Source: Aricia agestis (taxonomy: Eukaryota; Arthropoda; Insecta; Lepidoptera; Lycaenidae). Taken from it: a stretch of DNA of 64,000 nt. Numbering within the stretch: the stretch's first letter is position 1; each line of letters starts with the position of its first letter. A program made the translations under genes and the position numbers. Of this stretch, positions 1-13,600 are shown in pieces. A model generated the notes under the pieces. The model was not told where the DNA came from, ran no database searches, and saw nothing but the letters and a program-made list of their open reading frames with translations. The stretch is from assembly GCF_905147365.1 (NCBI RefSeq), contig NC_056415.1, positions 16,944,001 to 17,008,000 of the forward strand, given 5' to 3'.

Positions 1-318
1 CGCAGCCGATAGATAGCTTTCGTAACCGATCTAACCTACCGTGAAAGCACCGCTTTGTACACTTTGAATAATGTCAGATTATCACCGGCTCACTCGAAGA
101 ATAAGATAACGTAAAGCGTAAAGTATAAGAGCTAATTTTGATTGTCAAAAAAACCAATTGTATTTGCGTGTCGAGTCATTCAATTATTTTTATGTAATAG
201 GCCCGGGTAAAGTGACCGGGCGAAAAAGATGGGTCATTTTTCTGACCCCATGTGGAGAAAGTGGAGAGTTCCGGTGCCATGTCACACGCGGGAGTGCGCC
301 GCGCCATTCCGTGTGGAG

Positions 319-324
319 TCAGTC
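319..324 (+). promoter_or_regulatory. possible initiator (TCAGTC) of the Spätzle-like gene
   Basis: An arthropod-type initiator, TCAGTC, lies 42 nt before the ATG at 366. No TATA box is visible 25-35 nt upstream, so the promoter would be TATA-less. The downstream leader is rich in CG dinucleotides (CGCGCGCGCG at 328-337). This call rests only on the initiator match and the position, so it is weak. Confidence 0.3.
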
Positions 325-365
325 AGACGCGCGCGCGCGAACATGTGTAGTGCTGTGTTATAGAG

Positions 366-1587
366 ATGGAGCTCGTTAGAATTACCCTGATATTGTTCCT
401 GTCGTCCATAGCCGCTGATGATGCGCGGGACTACGAGTTCTCTGAGCCGGACGAGTTACTGATAGCCCAGGAGTCCAGGCACTATGAGACTATAGTAAAA
501 CCGCCGGTGACGATTGTCAAACCGAGCGGCGTGACCAATTCGCACCGCCCGCAGTATAATCTAGATTCTTTGGAGCTCGGCGATGATCTGTTTATGTTCG
601 ATTCGACGACCAGGCGAAATGTGATGAAGAACTACAAGCAGACGCGGCGGGTGAAGGAGGGAATGATCAGAGATGCGGTATTAAGGGCCTTGGACAGAAA
701 GGACCAGATCGGCAAGTTTGCTCAGATCCTGCCCATTATCAGGACGATGTCTGGCAACCAGCGAGTTGCTCTGGCGTCCTTGGTAGCTAATCAGGTGACG
801 ACACCCCCGGGACGGCAGCCCCTCAATCTTTCTCAGGTATTATCAACCTCTTACATTAAAAAAAAAAACATTTTAAATTTACATTCATATTGAGAATTAG
901 TGACAATTTAACAATTCTTGACAAAACCTATTAAGTAGCCTCGTTATTTTTTAAGTTTTTTTTTCTTTATTTAAAGGCCATACATCGTAAGATTAAGTCG
1001 ACGTTAATACAGTAATATTAATAATTTTCGACGTTTTTCGTATTTATATGGAAACTTGGATATAACTAAAAATGTATGATAACCCAAACACTATAATATA
1101 AAGAATGGCCACTGGCTCCGCTTCACCTTATACTTGAAATTATCATAATATTGCATTCAAATGTATATTATTTACAATAATTATTATTATTAGTTATAGT
1201 TCTATAGGTATAGCCAATAATAATATTGTCTTAAGAGTCCGTAATACCAAGATAATTTCCCATACGAGAATATTTACCATATGTGAGTTATTATTCAGCT
1301 TAAGATAGTAATTAGCTACCAAATTCTTAAATCTGTCTAAGTACATTCTTGGACTACTTCTCTTATTGTTAATAATAATATTATTATTTACTAGTGCAAA
1401 ATAAAATCTCTCCGAAATCATATATTTAGTTACAATATAAAGTAGCTTATGTTTTTCCCCGTTTTCTATTCTTAATCTGTGACAACTTTATCAAAATTGG
1501 TCTAGGAACTTTAAACAATATTGCTAGCACAGTAAACAAGCCTTTTTTATAGCTATATTAGTCATGACTACAACTTCTTTTTATCAT

Positions 1588-1623
<36 letters not shown>

Positions 1624-4600
1624 ATGATAAAAAGAAGTTGTAGTCATGACTAATATAGCTATAAAAAAGGCTTGTTTACTGTGGCTAGGCAATATTGTTT
1701 AAAGTTCCTAGACCAATTTTGATAAAGTTGTCACAGATTAAGAATAGAAAACGGGGAAAAACATAAGCTACTTTATATTGTAACTAAATATATGATTTCG
1801 GAGAGATTTTATTTTGCACTAGTAAATAATAATATTATTATTAACAATAAGAGAAGTAGTCCAAGAATGTACTTAGACAGATTTAATTTGATCAGAATTT
1901 AAAGATTACTATAAAAGAAGCATTTACTGAGAATTTGAAGTGACTTGGTACATTATTAGTTGTGTAATACATGCGCAACTCACTTCACTCACATCACTTG
2001 TATGATGTAAAATTAGTATTCATTTTCCTAGTTACAAGTGCATAAATTAAAAAAAATATTTTTGTAAAAATTTACATTACATAGCTTATGTAAAATATAC
2101 TTTCTTTCTTACGTACATGGATTGTTAAACTTAACAACTATGTCTATAACAAGAATAACGTTTTAATATCTACAGGTTTTAATAGATGAAAGTTTTATTA
2201 TTTGGCTGATGCTGCAGCGATGTGATTTTTATTAAGACTTTAATATAAGATACGCTTTAAAGTATATTATCTAGTAACAACTCTGTTGCATCAATATTCG
2301 TTTATCGCGCGGGAACCGTACATTTTTCAAGGATAAAAAGTATACTATGTCATTTACCGAGTATACCAAATATTATAAATATTTACTCACCAAAACCGGT
2401 TCTGTGGGTGAGGCATGAAGATGTAACAGGAGATGTAATAGATGAAGATGTAATAGACACAATTTCGCATTTATAATATTAGTATAGATCTTTAGCTGCA
2501 TTTTTCGATTTTTTTTTCGATGGTAAAGTTCGAATACAAAATGCACCGGATTTGGTGACATGTCGCTTGGTGAAGAATTGTGTTAAATCCCTTTTTTTTT
2601 GTAAGTGTAAATGCATCTTTATTAAGCCCCAATTTTTAGTTTGGGGCTAATGATGATGCATATTTCCCCGTTTTTCCCGCGTGTTCTCGGTAGTAATTAG
2701 TCTCAGTACGGTCCGGCAAAAAGCAGAGCATTTGCGACACAATCAGAGCGAAGGAAATTCATATTTCCCAGGTTTTTGCCGCCGCGGATTATGTGGCAAG
2801 CCCGTGTGAAACTGACAGTTTTCTTCGAGGCAGAGAAGGAAGTTATCGATTACGATCTAATCGATTGATTAGATGGATATGATTTTCGCACATTAGTAAA
2901 TGAAGTTGATTTCTTCGACAGTTTTCGATTTCATATTCTACTTGACTTGACTATTGCTGCATTGTCTATATATATATATAAAACTCAAAGGTGACTGACA
3001 TGGTGATCTATCAACGCACAGCCTGAACCACTGGACCGATCGGGCTGAAATTTGGCATGCAGGTAGATATTATGACGCAGGCATTCGCTAAGAAAGGATT
3101 TTGATCAATTCCACCTCCAAGGGGTTAAAATAGGGATGAAAGTTTGTATATAATAATACTTCTTAACGCGAGCGAAGCCGCGGGCAAAAGCTCGTATAAT
3201 ATAAAACATGAAATAGCCTGATATTGTAAAGAATCTAAAAGCTTTGGACAGCATGTTAAGCAGTAGCTGCTATTCTAAAACAAATGAAATTTTTAATATT
3301 AGCTGGAGTATAGCTTAAGCTACTTAAATTAAGATCACAATTAATTTCAAGTAACAATCAAGTTGCAGCAACTAATAAGCGCTATCGAGATTAATATTTA
3401 ATAAATTGCAACATATTAATTGCAGTCTGCGTCCGTAACAATTGGTCTAGTTTCAGATACGAAATCTCGTAAAAACTCTCTACGCTTCAGTTCCAGCTAT
3501 CTGGTGCAGACTCACGATGTATTGCAACATGTCGGGCACCGCAAATTGCGCTGCACTTTTTTCTACTGTCGGAATTCTGCTGCCGACTGTGTACGAAATA
3601 ACGGCCAAACACTTGATAATTTTTAAAGTCAATATAATATATTTATGTCGTTCAATTTTACATTTTCTTAGACACCTACTTATAACAGTCTAGAAATTTT
3701 TTTTGTTACCTCTTGACGCCCAAGCTGCAAAACCGATTTTGCTGAAATTTGATATGGAAACACTTTGGGTCCCAGGAAAAGACATAGGATTCTTTTTATT
3801 CCGGAAAAATGTACGGTTCCCGAGCGATAAACGAATTTTGGCGCAACAGAGTTACGGGCGTCATCAGCTAATTGTAAATTAAGTGATATCTAAAATTACT
3901 GCTAAATAAATTATGTCTTAATCTGATAAGTCTCTAAGTCTTCTTAAGAGAACGCCTCCGTGGTCCACTGGTTTAGAACGTGGCTCTTGACTCGGAGGTC
4001 GTGGGTTCGATTCCCGCTTGGAAACATGTTATTTCCAAGTTTGGTTAGGACAATGCAGGCTGATCACCTGATTGTCTGACAAGTAAGATGATCCATGCGT
4101 CGGATGGGCATGTAAAAAGTCGGTCCTGGGCCTGCTCTCTCGCCAGTCGCGTCGGTCTTCTGTCCCACTGGGTTATGAGAGTAAGGGAATAGAGAGTGCT
4201 CTTGTGTACTGCGCACACACTTGTGCACTATAAAATTACTCCTGCGTAACTGGCCTGGTTTCAATGAAGCCGGCCACCGTCACCGAAACTGGTGTGGGAG
4301 TTATTATATTACTAAGCCTTCACAAGGGGTCAAGTAGTAAGTATACAAGTATAGGAAACTATGGATGACGCCCGCATATCCATTGACAAGGAATAGTCAA
4401 GACAAATCCGGGACAAGAAGTATCCTATGGATTTTTCCGGGACTCAGCAGTTTGGGCGTGAAGAAGTGACGGATAGGCAGACATTGCACTTTGGCAATAA
4501 TAATACTAGTATGGAAGTATAGACCACAATCGCATTAACCCATCGAGCCCCATAAGCTCACCGGTGGGCGAGACACATTAGATTAACAATAGTTTTCCAA

Positions 4601-7600
4601 GAATCCACGATGGAAAGGATTAATATGCGTCTTAGCATTCAAAGACATGCTAGTAAAGCACTTGCAAATTTCAAGTAAGTTCAAAAGGTGTGAGTTAACT
4701 GTTAAGCAAATGTTTGTAGAAAGTCAAGTAGGCATAGATGTTACAGTTTCCGTCAGTATGTTGTATAAATATGTATGAAATACCGCGCCTCCGTTCATCT
4801 AAGACAGATTCTTGTGTTCCGCTATCTATTACACTAATCAGCTAAATGGTGATATGATCATCGGTATCGATATAAAATTCATTTATAGTGCAAAAACCAA
4901 TCATTCTAGCGGGACAAAAAGTATATTATGTCCTCTCCCGGAACTCAAAGTATCTACATACCAAATTTCAGCAACATTCAGTGCAGGTTTGGGCGTGTAG
5001 AGGTAAGACAGACAGATATACAGACACACTTTCACATTTATAATATTAGTATGGGTTCGAATCCCGCGTTGGAAACTTGTTATTTCCTAGTTTGGTTAGA
5101 ACAATGCAGGCTGATCACCTGATTGTCTGACAAGTAAGACGATCCATGCGTCGGATGGGCATGTAAAAAGTCGGTGTTGCGCCTGATCTCTCGCCAGTCG
5201 TGTCGGTCTTCCGTCCTATAATATGAGAGTAAAAGGATAGAGAGTGCTCTTGTGTAAAACTGCGCACACAATTGGACACTATAAAATTACTCTTACGTAA
5301 CTGGCTTGGTCTCAATGAAACCGGTCACCGTCACCGAAACCAGTGTGGGAGTTTTTATTAGTATGGACATATAGATTTATAGAAACTGCCGAAGATCTAG
5401 TATCATCAAACGTTGTAACTATGTAATTATAATATCTGTGTAACAGTAATTTCTGCGCGAACATCACGTTATTGAGTTACATCGAAGTCTAACTTTCATA
5501 ACACTTGTGTTACATTATTGATTATCGGGAAATTGTCATCCGATAGTGGGGGAAATTATGCTCTCGTAATCTGCTTTTATGTAGTTTCCCTGAAGTAAAG
5601 GAAATCGGTATTTTACTCTAACGTGTAAAAAATATATATTATAGCCTATGTCACTCACAGAAGAAAAAAATCGATTCAGTAGTTTTTAATTATATTCATT
5701 ACTACCCGTGGCCCGCATTGGTCGGTACCGCCGCAAAAGCTACGTCCCGTAATTTTGAAATCTGTAAATCTTCGAAACTATTAATTTAAATCATATGCTG
5801 TATATGACTATATAATATATCTATATTAAATCAATAATGTATTTAAAGTATTTAATTGATAAGGATTATTGCCGTATTGGTTAAAATCGCTTCAAAATTA
5901 GCCATTATATAAAGTTAAAAGTAAATAAGTAACAAAAAATGTTATTGTGGGATATCCATTACATAAGACAACCATCGCGGAGTTTTCGGTAGACCTTTTC
6001 AATGTGTACAATACTTAGTATATTATTTTTATTTGATAAATCTCGTAGGATTCAGCCTGCGTTTGCAATGTAAGCGGAAAAAAATTAAATTATTTATGAC
6101 ATCACATTAATCCCAAAAATTAACAGTATTTTTCCATTATTTAATGAATGTTATTATACCTATAAACCTTCCTTTTTCATTCTCATCACTCTATCTATTG
6201 GAAAAAACCGCATCAAAATCCGTTGCGTAGTTTTAAGATTAAAGGGAATAAAGGGAACAAAGGGACATGAGGAAAAAAAAGCGACTTTGTTTTATAATAT
6301 GTAGTGATATAGTAGAGTTTATTTACTTTTTTTCTTTAAACTAAAAAAACATAAAATTATAATTTAATATGAACTAACCTTTTGAGTTTAGTAATAAATT
6401 ATAAAGATATTCTGACACATTATGGCAATGGTAGCAGAGTCTAGACTTATTGGATGTGCTCTCTTACCACTTTTACCACTTTTTAGGAAATTGTAAAATA
6501 TTCCCTCATGAATCATGATCATTTGAAATGAATCTGTGTGCATCCAAATCAAATGTGACATTGTAGTTTAATACCTGTATTTTAATTGCTATAATATCAT
6601 AATAATATTATGTCTGATCACTTAGCTGTCTTGTTCTATCCTAATACCATGTGTCCGATTACTATCACGCTAATCTAAACAAACCCTAAGCATTAGTATT
6701 CTGCATAAGTTTGTTATAGATTACGTATGTTATGTCGCTCATCATACATATTCAACATATCTCTACCAACGAGTCGTGTATCTATGGTCAGGGTCACTAA
6801 GCCCAGTTCCTCAAACTTGAAATTTGTAAGGCGACGCCCACAACTGGTTCTGCTTTCACTTCATTCTTCTGCCACTCATAACAAAACAGTAGGAGCCTTT
6901 TTGTGGCCTCCTTGTGATATTCCGAATGTAACAACAATTTTGCAAGTCATTATTTAATTTTTTAATATATCGAGGATGGTTGGTAACAAACTAAATTAAG
7001 TTTTGTTGCTGGTTTAAAATGTCTTTAAATCATGTAGATAACTGGAGAATGTTAACAATGTGATGATGAAAAGATTTTTCGAATAAAATAATATACTATT
7101 CAAGAGATGAAAACAAGTGAAATCTCCGTCTTGGTTAACTAGTACCTACTTACGCGTTAGTGAAAAGGATTTTTGGATATCAGCCAAGCCTTTCCAATTT
7201 TATAATAATTTAGTATTAATTTATGTTTTTTTCGTTAAATACGGACTGTACTTACTCAATTTAACAACTACGAATAAAATGATTATAGTAAGAGTTCTAG
7301 CCATTTTTGACCATCTGGAGGTTTCACTCTCTCTGGGTAAAACCAAATTATAAAATTTCAACGAAAAATATATTTAAAGAAAGTTGTTTCGGTGTTATGT
7401 TATTCCTACGCCATAAAATAACCATGGACATACTTTTAAACGCGTGAGTTACGTAGCGGAAAAATTCGTAAAACATTTTTGCAAAGTAATAATTTTCGCA
7501 ATAAAGGAAATGAAATCTATTGCATAATAGAGTTTCAAATTAGCCCATTTTGTAAACACACAAGAGTCTTAATTTGAAATTAAATCCATGACATCACATT

Positions 7601-10600
7601 AAATTAATTTACTTTATACAGAACATGAAAGTTAAAATTAAACTAAAAACGAATCTATCGTGACAATACAAATTCGTCATGACCCACAAAAATCTAATAA
7701 CCTTTATGATAATTTCAGGTGAGATCAATGTTTGGTAACGACACAATTTCGGATCCGATGTTGCCAATCTTATTGGACACGGCCAATTTGATCCGGCGAG
7801 CGCTGAGACATGGAAAAGAGCAGAGGGATGTAAAGTACACCCAGCAGTTCCAAAGGCGATCACTGACAGTAGACACACTAGATGAGGAACCATTCGAAAC
7901 GGGAGAGAAGGAGAACATAACAGTACTACAAGTGCTCCAAAGAAACCGTAACCTAAGAAACAGACAACGACCATTCACGACAACAAACACAAATAAAACA
8001 GAAGACACAACAGCACAGAACAACACAGAGAATTCTATTGACACAACAGAAACTAATTTAATCAAAACCTATGAGACTGATGTGAGTATTGCACTTGTTG
8101 ATGTAGACAACACTTTAGGGCCAATTAAGAAAACTAACCCAGTGAGTAGATCGCTTATGGTGGCGCAAATGATGGTTTTCGAAGAATTAAAATTTAATTT
8201 TTGATCTAGTAGCTATTAAAATCCTATTACACCCTATTCACCCATTTTCCAAATTATACACAACACTTTTAATAGTGGATGATAAAAGCATGAAATTTAT
8301 TGTGGTTATTAAATCTGGGAGGACACACTATGGTCATGGTTTCTTTACTTCAACCTCGAGTATGACCGACGATATTAAAATTAAATTAACCATTACTCGA
8401 ACCACTGAATAATTAGTACTGTATATAATGAATTACATATACACAAATATTAACAACTACAAGTTTTTAATTTCATTAGCGTTACGTTCTTGAAATACAC
8501 ATTTCATTCATCATGTTTTCACTTGTCATTAAGGTCAGCAATGCCTTTTCCACAATTCTTACCAAGTTTTGTATTTCATTTGCATTTTTACTAACTCAAA
8601 TACAATTGTCAATAAGGAAATATTATAAACACCATTATAAGCACCCCTTTAAAAATTATTTTATATGTTGTCAAGAGAGATTTTCAGCCCACTTTAGAGA
8701 AGACTCTTAAATTATCACATTTGCTATTCCAGAGAAACATAACAAGAGAATTGCCAAGCAAGCTTCAGAAGACCCTGGTGTCGTCTCCCGCGAATACCAC
8801 CTTCGACCTTGAAGTGGAAGCCAGCAACCAGAGCATCTCCGAAGAAATACCCGTCGCTGAGAAGTTGAGGTCGCTGAACAGATACATAGATAGAAAAGGT
8901 AAGTGACGTCTTATTTTTATTGAATAGAAGATAATAGAAGTGTGTAATTTGCAAACTTAAGTTTTCTTAAAAAACTTGAAATGGTTATCTACTATCAGAG
9001 TAATAATTATTATGAGATTACTAGTTGACCCGGCAAATATTGTTTTTCCTTATAAATTATTTCTTATATCATTATAAAAGTAGGTAAAAACCTATTCTCA
9101 GGTCTAACTAATGTACGTACAAAATTTCATTTAAATCGGTTGAGCTGTTTTGGAAGAGTTCGCGCACAATTACTGTGGCACGAGAATTTTATATATTAGA
9201 AGATGTTTAATATAATAACTGTTGATGGAAAATCTACGTAATTTGGTTGGGTAACGTCAAGCTAACCGTCAGTTAACTAGGAACATTTACTTGACCCAAC
9301 CTCACCTGTTGGCCCGCGATGCCTATTTAAGAATAATTTTCTCTAATAGTACTATATTATAGATTGCAAAGTTTCTTTTGGTCCAGGTTTGTAAAATAGT
9401 GACTTTATATTTCCAGGCAACCTAATTCGTCGTGGTACATACCAGCCGAAGCTACCAGTAGTACCTCGTCGCACGGCTCCGGAACCCACCATCACACCAA
9501 TCATGAAACGGCGACCCATCCCCACCAGGAAACCAGCCAACACCGACCAGGCTAAGTGTGAGCTATTCACCAACAACCTGTGTCTACATACTGAAGATTA
9601 CCCCACGTAAGATTCTGCCGAACTATATAATAAGTAACTATTGTAGAATGATTCATTCAAACGACATAATATTAAATACACATAAGCTTCTGTCTTGTTA
9701 GGACACAGTTTTAAGAAACAAATTTGTTCTTTTTAGAGGTTATGACAACCAAAAACAGTTGTAAATAAATAAAATGTGAAGTCATGTTCTTAAAGTTTCT
9801 GGCAGAGTAATTTGACTAATATAACTTGCTCTTTTTACAGAGGCTATAATATAGAATCATAGATAAGCTATGCGAATATTGCAAATTCAGTAAACAACAT
9901 ACTCACAAGTCAAACAATACTTAATGTAAATTATGATCTCTCTCGAACAATACATGATTTCAATAATCGTAATGAGTATTCCGGATCTGGTAGGCTTAGT
10001 GAAGTTACGTAAAATGTTGAAAACGAAAGGAAAAGTGTTTATGTGTCCGAGAGCGAAAGCGAACGACTGCTGAAGTGCGATCGGCCGAGATGAGAAAGAT
10101 AAACAGTTTCTAGACAGTTTAATGGATTACCATATTATCTTTTAGGTTCAGTGAGTAAGTTGGTTAACTATTGTTTTCTTTGGCCACAATGGTTGTTTAC
10201 GTTTTTTGTATTACTATTTCAGAAAATCGGTATTTGCATCAAGGGCAGTGGTTTTGTAGAGCTCGCGTGAATAGTTTGCGTTGCGTCTAAAAAGGAATAA
10301 GTTCGATTTTCGGAGAGCTTAGGAATATTTAGAAGAGCTAGCGTTACATAGAAAAACAGAGCATACACGCTGAAATGAAAAAGAATCTACTTTTGGAATT
10401 TAAAGAAATCCCAAAAGTGGTAAAATTTGATTTGTATCACTTTTCACCGAGGGTATAATATCATACTCTGAATGTTACGAAGCCGGCTTGGTCTTGATAT
10501 AAAATCATTTTTTTACAGAGAGGCGATAATGCAGACGATAAGAAGGAACAAAGCTGCGGCTGGCGCACTGCTCGCTGACTTCAAAGATCCCGGCGAAGGA

Positions 10601-13600
10601 GCTGTGGATGGCATCACAGCTGCCCAAGAAGCGAAGTATACGGCTGATCACTACCTAGTTTCTAACAGGTGATAATTCTGTTGTATTAATACTTTGTAGT
10701 TTGTACGCGGAATTAAAAAAAAATGATATTGCCCCATTAACATCTGTAAAGTAACATCTAGTCAAGACTGAAATAATAATAAGAGAGAAAATGAATTGCA
10801 GATAACGTCAAGCGCACTTTAAAAAGATACTCTGAAATTATTCGAGTAGGCTTTCTCGTAATTTATAAATCAACTAATTTTTTAAATTTTTATCTTAGTA
10901 TTTTTAAAATTAGGGGAACTCCTATTTCCAGATCCAAGACGTACAACCCTAGGGTTACACGATCAGTCTGGCATCAGTTCAGTTCATCAGTCCATTAGTA
11001 TCAGACTGGTGCCAGAATGATGGCAGGAAGTACATAATAAAAAATTATTATATAATAAAAAAAAAAGTAGTCCATCAATACACAATCACTCTTTCGTCAG
11101 TCTGGATAAGACTGATGGACAGTTGCGAGACTGACCGTGTAACCCTAATCTAAGGCCATAAGCAGTATTTGGATCATTGTTAGTTAGTCATATTTTATTT
11201 ATATTATAGGTCATATTTTATTTGTTAAAAAAAGGGGTCAATGTTTTTGAGGTTAATCAATATAATATCATTTACTTCAAGTACAACCATCAATTACAGG
11301 CGAGGCGACACCGCCAACCGCGACTTCGCTGGCGCGGGCGAGGCGGGCTTCATGTGTCCCAGCACGGTGAAGTACGCGCGTCCTCAGCGAGCGCGCGCCA
11401 CGTCCGGCCAGTGGAAGTACATCGTCAACACCGGGGAGCACACGCAGACTTTGAGGCTGGAGAAGTGCTTGTGAGTACATACCACTCAATTTTTTTATTT
11501 TTTTATTTATACAATTTGGGGCCGTCTATGGACTTTTCACCCACATACTTTTTTACCCGACTACGGCAAAGCAAAAGGAGGGTTTTGACAGGCTATGTAT
11601 GTATGTATGTATATTGTATGTATGTATGTTCATCTGTTCCCTCGTAACTTCTAAACTACTTATCAGAATTCGACAAATGACATATCATTAGAAGCGTCTT
11701 AATTGTCCGCTAGTTATAGGCTATATGAGGTTTCACAAAATCTAATGTGGCGCCCTCTAGCGGACAAAACACAGATAAAAAAAAAGATAAATATGCCGTG
11801 TTTGGTATCATTTGAAAGCGCTTTACTTGTACATTTTGAAAATATATATATTACTAGCATTTTCTTGTGACTTTACCTGTATTCATGGGCTGATTGCATA
11901 TAATTCGACGACCTCTGTGGCTCAGTGGTGAGCGCGTTGGTAGCTCAAGCCTTCGAATCCCGCCGTCGGAACAAAAAGTTTTCAATGTTCCCGGGTCTGG
12001 ATGTGTACCTATTAAATATGTGTAATAAAAATCTTAAATATATGTATGGTATAAAAGTATTAAATATATTATTTCCGTTGTCTGGTACCTGTAACACAAG
12101 TCCTTTAGGTACTTAGCACGGGGCCAGACTGACGTGGTGTGAAGCGTCCATAGATATTATTATTATTAATTCACATCTTTTCGTTCATAGCTTCTTTACT
12201 ACTTATCAGAATAAGACCACTGCAGTACTATTAGAAGGGCCTTGATATTCTGTAATTTATCGAGTGAATCTTAGCCTCAAATTAATTGAAATAAAAATAA
12301 AGTTTAAAAACTAAAACCCAACTACTAAAACACGCTCTAAAAAGTATGAAACAAGAAAACAGTTTATAGGGATATGGAAATGTAGTGTGGAAATGTAGTG
12401 GTCGTATGCCACCTACTATAGCAAAACTGATTCATTATAGAAAATAAAGGGGCGTACATACGACCACGGCTATCCTTTAAACATTTCCATATCCCTATAA
12501 ACTGTTTTCTTGTTTCGTACTTTTTAGACCGTGTTTTAGTAGTCGGGTTTTAGTTTTTAACACCAAGGATAATTTAGTAATATACATTATTAAATATTGT
12601 AATTATTGTAGTCTATCACCTGATGGACTACTGGGGTATGTGGGACTCGCTACGGCCGATGAGATGGTAAAGTGGCCGTGCTTCCGCGCTGGACATGCCT
12701 TCCGTGGCTACCGTATGCAGACAGCAGACTCCTGTTGCATTGCTGTCGCAAGACATATTACCCTACCGGTCACGATTATACTATAGATCTGATTTATTAA
12801 TGACTTCATTTCGGTGCGGCGGCCGCCGTGTTATAATATAATATATCATATTTTAAAACACGCTAAACTTTAAGTACGCTTGGCAAAAATATAAGGAGAA
12901 GGCGCGATGTTTCTCACTATTTTAATTTGGTGGAACAATATTGTGACGCGAGTGAGCGAATCCACCGTCTTATCAAATATATTGCTGAAATAATATGACT
13001 AAGCAGACTATTTTTAGCAGATCTTATTTTCAATTTTTCATTTTTTATCATATTAAAAATACTCAATAACAATTTTTATTTCCTTCTTACCAAAAGACTT
13101 CAACGCGCGACTATGAAATGTTATGAACTAGTATGATTGTTATATTTGAGGCATAATAATACATTATTCTAAGAATCTTTCATAGTAGAAATTATATAGT
13201 AAAAGTACCCAAAAGTAATTAATTTACTGTATAATATTTGCTAATTAAAGCTTTTATCATTCCAGGAAACCCAAAGAATCCTGCACCTACTTGACAGACA
13301 ATTTCAAATCAAAATGTGTTCAAGTGTACAACTATCATAGGCTTCTAACTTGGGACCAACAGAACGGACTGCACATGGATATCTTTAAGGTGAATTTAAT
13401 ATATTTATTAATCTCATATTTTCGTTTTGATGATATGAAATTCACCTATAATTTAATAATAACAAAAGATACTGAAAAAAGTTGCAAGTCATAGAATATT
13501 TTATTTATTATTTTACATATTTTCAGGTTCCAACCTGCTGCTCATGTCACATCGAGGGCTACAGTGTATCATTCCCTCCACTAGGCCATCGGGTACACGA

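Larger units (their letters stand above)
837..7718 (+). other. intron 1 of the Spätzle-like gene (6.9 kb, repeat-filled)
   Basis: The donor is CAG|GTATTA and the acceptor is TTTCAG|GTGAGA, both at phase 0. Most of its length is mobile-element debris: the 560-bp palindrome, several Helitron-like repeats and two tRNA-headed SINEs. I see no exon-like sequence in it. An alternative short isoform that reads into the intron would stop at 891-893; nothing suggests it is used. Confidence 0.7.

Noticed and set aside
3952..4030. tRNA gene candidates (also at 11906, 23309, 59197 and 60970)
   Set aside because: A- and B-boxes are present, but the acceptor stems do not pair and each is followed by a shared non-tRNA body, so they are SINE heads.
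7609..8065. Minus-strand frames of 116 and 121 codons
   Set aside because: They are antisense to exon 2 of the Spätzle-like gene, which has splice and frame support.
12611..12787. Extra exon of the Spätzle-like gene
   Set aside because: Exons 6 and 7 already join in frame through the conserved LEKC-x6-C segment; inserting this block would break the knot spacing.
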